Source: an uncultured bacterium
GTDB lineage: Bacteria > Bacillota_A > Clostridia > Lachnospirales > Lachnospiraceae
Direction: 5' to 3'
Length of the DNA stretch: 8,584 nucleotides
Assembly: GCA_905215045.1 (NCBI GenBank)
Contig: CAJMOO010000075.1
Span: 1 to 8,584 of the forward strand
A program made the translations under genes and the position numbers. Below, one piece after another: positions 6,229 to 8,584 of the stretch. Every line of letters begins with the position of its first letter. Position 1 is the first letter of the stretch. The notes below the pieces were generated by a model, which saw nothing but the letters and a program-made list of their open reading frames with translations, searched no databases and was not told the DNA's origin.

Positions 6229-7125
6229 GGCAGCAAGAAGACCACTGAATAAACTGAATATGAACTTAACGAGCAGATATTTCCCAAAGGAAAGTCTGCT
6301 CTTTTTGCATACACTCATAGTCTGGGCGGCAGCACACAGACCGCCAAAAGAAGTGATCATACAAAGAAGGATCACTTTCTGATAAGAAGAAATCTGCATC
6401 GCTCCAAAATGAGAAATTGCATTGGTAATCTCAAATACAGCAATCAGTCCCTGTTTTATATAAAAAGGAAAAGGCACAATAAAGACCAGAGAAGCACCGA
6501 TAGAAAAGATCATAATACAGATACCGATCATAAAAATGGAATGGAGACTGTCAAAAATAATCTGATCGACAGATTTTTTTTCGGAAACCGGCAAGGAATA
6601 GGAATGTGTGTGAAGAAAGTCACTTGTAAAAAAGCGATAAAACAGATAGATCAGACAGCAAAATACAGGAAAATACAGACAAAAAAAGAATCGCAGCATA
6701 TTTATGCGGCTGTGAAGGATTAGGGTTAAGGTATATCCAATAGTAAACATTGGGCTGATCTGGTTGCATACATAAAGAAGCGCCTGGCCTTCCCTTTTCG
6801 TGTAAGAACCGGAGCAGACAAAGTCATTAACGATTTTTGCACCAAGTGGGCAGCCACAGAAAAAACCAAGAATACAAGTGTAAAAAAAATCCTCATTGAT
6901 GTCTGGAAAAAGTTTTTTTAGAGGGAAAAACAGCCGGGAAATAAAATGGAACGTTTGGTAATATTGCATAAAACCAGAGAGAAGTAAAAATGGAAGAAGA
7001 GTTGGAGTGATCGTGGCAGACCACAAAAGCAGTCCATTTTTAGCTCCATTGATTGAAGTTTGTGGAAAAAATAACAAGGAAACAGCACAAAAAATGAGAG
7101 AAAATTGAATAAAACAGTTACGCAT
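6214..7125 (-). CDS. ylbJ: YlbJ-like sporulation integral membrane protein
   Basis: A 303-residue hydrophobic protein with about eight membrane segments (near 5-20, 31-53, 78-96, 122-138, 144-166, 195-219, 250-272, 283-303). Characteristic loops are PTLLPFLLLSGFM (41-53), GFFCGCPLGAK (88-97 region), NQISPMF (121-127) and GGLCAAAQTMS (261-271), as in YlbJ/nucleoside-recognition (Gate) family membrane proteins. In Bacillus subtilis ylbJ is a sigma-E gene needed for heat-resistant spores; the transported substrate is not established. It is shorter than the Bacillus protein (about 400 residues). The ATG at 7125 follows GGGAG (7137-7133), which lies inside the tmcAL terminator stem. Its stop lies inside the opposing coiled-coil gene, a 15-bp tail-to-tail overlap. 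I assign the family with good confidence and strict orthology to YlbJ with less. Confidence 0.82.
   Translation of the reverse strand: MRNCFIQFSLIFCAVSLLFFPQTSINGAKNGLLLWSATITPTLLPFLLLSGFMQYYQTFHFISRLFFPLKKLFPDINEDFFYTCILGFFCGCPLGAKIVNDFVCSGSYTKREGQALLYVCNQISPMFTIGYTLTLILHSRINMLRFFFCLYFPVFCCLIYLFYRFFTSDFLHTHSYSLPVSEKKSVDQIIFDSLHSIFMIGICIMIFSIGASLVFIVPFPFYIKQGLIAVFEITNAISHFGAMQISSYQKVILLCMITSFGGLCAAAQTMSVCKKSRLSFGKYLLVKFIFSLFSGLLAALLFV
6271..6306 (+). terminator. Terminator of the rsmD-coaD operon, inside the opposing gene
   Basis: GAGCAGA (6271-6277) pairs with TCTGCTC (6295-6301). After a small internal loop (TA opposite G) TTTCC pairs with GGAAA around the loop CAAA, and TTTTT follows (6302-6306). 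It lies 43 bases past the coiled-coil gene and wholly within the coding region of the minus-strand YlbJ-like gene, where it encodes residues about 276-285. No T tract follows on the minus strand, so it should act only for plus-strand transcripts. Confidence 0.85.
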
Positions 7126-7168
7126 AAAAAATCTCCCGTTCCTTTTTTACAGTGTATGAAACGGGAGA
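7126..7168 (-). terminator. Rho-independent terminator after tmcAL, overlapping the ylbJ ribosome binding site
   Basis: Read on the minus strand, TCTCCCGTTTC pairs with GGAACGGGAGA over 11 bp (one T-G wobble) around a 15-base loop, followed directly by six Ts (7131-7126) and the ATG of the ylbJ-like gene. The stem starts five bases after the tmcAL stop. The 3' arm contains GGGAG, the only plausible ribosome binding site of the next gene. Confidence 0.8.
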
Positions 7169-7179
7169 AGAAACTAGAC
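7151..7179 (-). promoter_or_regulatory. Candidate sigma-E (mother-cell) promoter of the ylbJ-like gene
   Basis: On the minus strand CATACACT (7158-7151) is a full match to the sigma-E -10 pattern CATACANT. Thirteen bases upstream, GTCTAGTT (7179-7172) is only a weak match to the -35 pattern and overlaps the tmcAL stop codon. The start site would fall near 7144-7146, giving a leader of about 20 bases. Known sigma-E control of Bacillus ylbJ makes this plausible; the weak -35 lowers confidence. Confidence 0.5.
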
Positions 7180-8385
7180 GATAATCTGTTCATCTTTTAA
7201 AATTGTATGGAATTTTTGTCCGATCACTGTTTGATACAGATGATTGGCATATTGCTCATTCGATAATAAAATCTGTTGTTCGTAGTTGAGTGGATCATCA
7301 AGCGGGCGGAGATGACGCACCATAGGAAGTCTGGCCTTCTTTTTTAAAGAACCGATCAGGAAAGAAGAATCCCTGCGGAAACCAAGAATTTGATAATAAG
7401 GAGCCATCTGATATTTTCTTGCCAGAAGAAGGTTTGAATCTGACATGCCAAGCATAATATGAAGAAGGTTTCGGCTTGTCCGGCTCCATGTGATATTTTT
7501 GCTTTTACATGCATCGACCAGCTGCTCAAAGGACAGGTCAGGACGAAGCTTTTTCATAAGACGATCGCTGAAATCGCTAGAAATTCCGCCGATTTGGGTC
7601 AGGTCATCGAAAGAATGGATGCCAGCCTGTAAAAGGAGAGAAAAATCATCTGCACATATTGGAAAATCCTGCTGATAATGCTGTTCGTAAAGAGCGTGTA
7701 AACAATCAGGGACTCTTGAAAATAATGGTTCAATCTCGTCTTTTTCCAGCAAAGCACGGATCGATGTTGCAGAAGAAATTGACGGAGTCAGATCCGTACT
7801 GTGGTGGCTGTTTGCGATACGTTCTACACAGACGGGAGTGATAGAACTGTCAAGACGGACCAGAGCTTTTAAGTATTCAATCCCGAGAATGTTGTTTGGC
7901 TGTTTAAGAATTTCAATCATGGAAGGGTCATCAAGATGATCTGTCAGATACAGTTCTTTTGCTTTTGGATAAGAATGACCAAGGCTCATAAGCTTCTTTA
8001 CACCAGCCTCAATATCGTCTTCACTTCTAATAAGAAAGGATGCAATGGACTTAAGTTTGTTAATCTCTTGACATTCACTTCCGAAAGAAAGATAATCGAC
8101 GATCCCGAGTTGATCAAGTAAAGCAACAGCACCCATGGCAAAATCAGGTGCTGATCCAACGGCTGCAAAAAGGGGCAGTTCAATGACGAGATCTGCACCG
8201 CAAAGCAAGGCAGCATGGGCACGTATTTTCTTATCCATAACCGCCGGAGTTCCGCGCTGTACATAGTTTCCGCTCATCAGTGCAATGACACACTGGGCAC
8301 CAGTTTTTTTCTTGGTTTCCTTGATATGATATTCATGTCCATTGTGAAACGGATTATATTCACAAATGATAGCTGCAGTTTTCAT
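7174..8385 (-). CDS. tmcAL: tRNA(Met) cytidine acetate ligase TmcAL
   Basis: TmcAL (formerly YlbM) makes N4-acetylcytidine at wobble position 34 of elongator tRNA-Met, activating acetate with ATP to acetyl-adenylate instead of using acetyl-CoA. The 403-residue length is typical (about 400). The nucleotidyltransferase-like N-terminal domain has EYNPFHNGH (9-17, HxGH-type HNGH at 14-17), SGNYVQRGTPA (38-48), FGSE (101-104), NNILGIEYLKAL (164-175) and ISSATSIR (203-210, the ISSTxxR-type signature). A helical C-terminal domain, expected to bind tRNA, follows. AAAGGA (8397-8392) lies six bases before the ATG, and a sigma-A-type promoter lies about 50 bases upstream. The gene ends at a strong terminator. 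Confidence 0.95.
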   Translation of the reverse strand: MKTAAIICEYNPFHNGHEYHIKETKKKTGAQCVIALMSGNYVQRGTPAVMDKKIRAHAALLCGADLVIELPLFAAVGSAPDFAMGAVALLDQLGIVDYLSFGSECQEINKLKSIASFLIRSEDDIEAGVKKLMSLGHSYPKAKELYLTDHLDDPSMIEILKQPNNILGIEYLKALVRLDSSITPVCVERIANSHHSTDLTPSISSATSIRALLEKDEIEPLFSRVPDCLHALYEQHYQQDFPICADDFSLLLQAGIHSFDDLTQIGGISSDFSDRLMKKLRPDLSFEQLVDACKSKNITWSRTSRNLLHIMLGMSDSNLLLARKYQMAPYYQILGFRRDSSFLIGSLKKKARLPMVRHLRPLDDPLNYEQQILLSNEQYANHLYQTVIGQKFHTILKDEQIIV

Positions 8386-8434
8386 AAAATGTCCTTTCAG
8401 AATTCCAAAATAGAATCTCTCATATAGTAAATGT

Positions 8435-8463
8435 ATTATAAATCACAGAGCAAAAAAAGTAAA
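8435..8463 (-). promoter_or_regulatory. Sigma-A-type promoter of tmcAL
   Basis: On the minus strand TTTACT (8463-8458), 17 bases, then a consensus TATAAT (8440-8435). The -35 matches TTGACA at 4 of 6. The predicted start is about 40 bases before the tmcAL ATG. Confidence 0.6.
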
Positions 8464-8489
8464 ATTGCACAAAAAACAAAAAATGGACA

Positions 8490-8502
8490 ACAAGTATCTT
8501 GT
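8490..8502. repeat. Short perfect dyad overlapping the divergent -35
   Basis: ACAAG-TAT-CTTGT is a perfect 5-bp inverted repeat with a 3-base centre. It overlaps the -35 of the rightward candidate promoter and lies about 27 bases upstream of the tmcAL -35, so it could be an operator. It is short enough to occur by chance. Confidence 0.35.
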
Positions 8503-8527
8503 CAGAGGGAACAAAAAAATGTAGAAT
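8499..8527 (+). promoter_or_regulatory. Divergent sigma-A-type promoter toward a gene beyond the right edge
   Basis: TTGTCA (8499-8504), 17 bases, then TAGAAT (8522-8527), each 5 of 6 to consensus. It points out of the window, and no start codon with a binding site follows before base 8584. In related Clostridia the neighbour of tmcAL is often the phosphotransacetylase/acetate kinase pair; that is expectation, not seen here. Confidence 0.55.
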
Positions 8528-8561
8528 AGATATAGATTTTTCTGGAAATGTACAACGAAAA

Positions 8562-8582
8562 ATACAAATACTATTATTGTAT
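8562..8582. repeat. Inverted repeat at the window edge
   Basis: ATACAA (8562-8567) and TTGTAT (8577-8582) form a 6-bp inverted repeat with nine bases between. It lies about 30-50 bases downstream of the predicted rightward start site, in the leader of the off-window gene. It is A/T-rich and weak as a hairpin; an operator half-site arrangement is possible. Confidence 0.3.
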
Positions 8583-8584
8583 AC

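Noticed and set aside
6409..6723. Plus-strand 104-residue Lys/Arg-rich frame
   Set aside because: Antisense shadow of the YlbJ-like membrane protein; composition is the complement of hydrophobic codons.

Overview
The window looks like chromosomal DNA of a spore-forming, low-to-moderate GC Clostridia, most likely Lachnospiraceae. This rests on the protein sequences, AGGAGG-type ribosome binding sites, A/T-rich intergenic DNA, an alpha/beta-type small acid-soluble spore protein and a YlbJ-like sporulation membrane protein. There are no signs of mobile elements, CRISPR, tRNA or rRNA. It is a compact block of conserved genes. The points of interest are in the junctions between genes.

Plus strand, 1-4432: a 5'-truncated fatty-acid kinase subunit FakA (about 20 residues missing), a Rho-independent terminator, the helicase recG, an acylphosphatase (acyP) coupled to recG, then a spore protein gene with its own candidate sigma-G promoter and a strong terminator. 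Plus strand, 4442-6306: a sigma-A-type promoter followed by rsmD (16S rRNA m2G966 methyltransferase), coaD (phosphopantetheine adenylyltransferase) and an unrecognised long coiled-coil protein, ending in a terminator.

Minus strand, 8463 down to 6214: a sigma-A-type promoter drives tmcAL (tRNA-Met cytidine acetate ligase, ac4C34), which ends in a terminator. A YlbJ-like membrane protein follows and runs tail-to-tail into the plus-strand operon, overlapping it by 15 bp. The last bases (about 8490-8584) carry a candidate divergent promoter for a gene beyond the right edge.

Functionally the block mixes lipid and cofactor supply (FakA, CoaD), DNA repair (RecG), rRNA and tRNA modification (RsmD, TmcAL) and sporulation (spore protein, YlbJ-like). 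Several members handle acyl phosphates or acyl adenylates. In Bacillus subtilis the counterparts lie in two separate regions (yloV...recG, and ylbH-ylbI-ylbJ...ylbM). Here they are adjacent, and the ylbJ/ylbM part is inverted. The most interesting detail is the tmcAL-ylbJ junction, where a terminator stem, the ribosome binding site of the ylbJ-like gene and a sigma-E-like -10 element are nested in about 50 bp.
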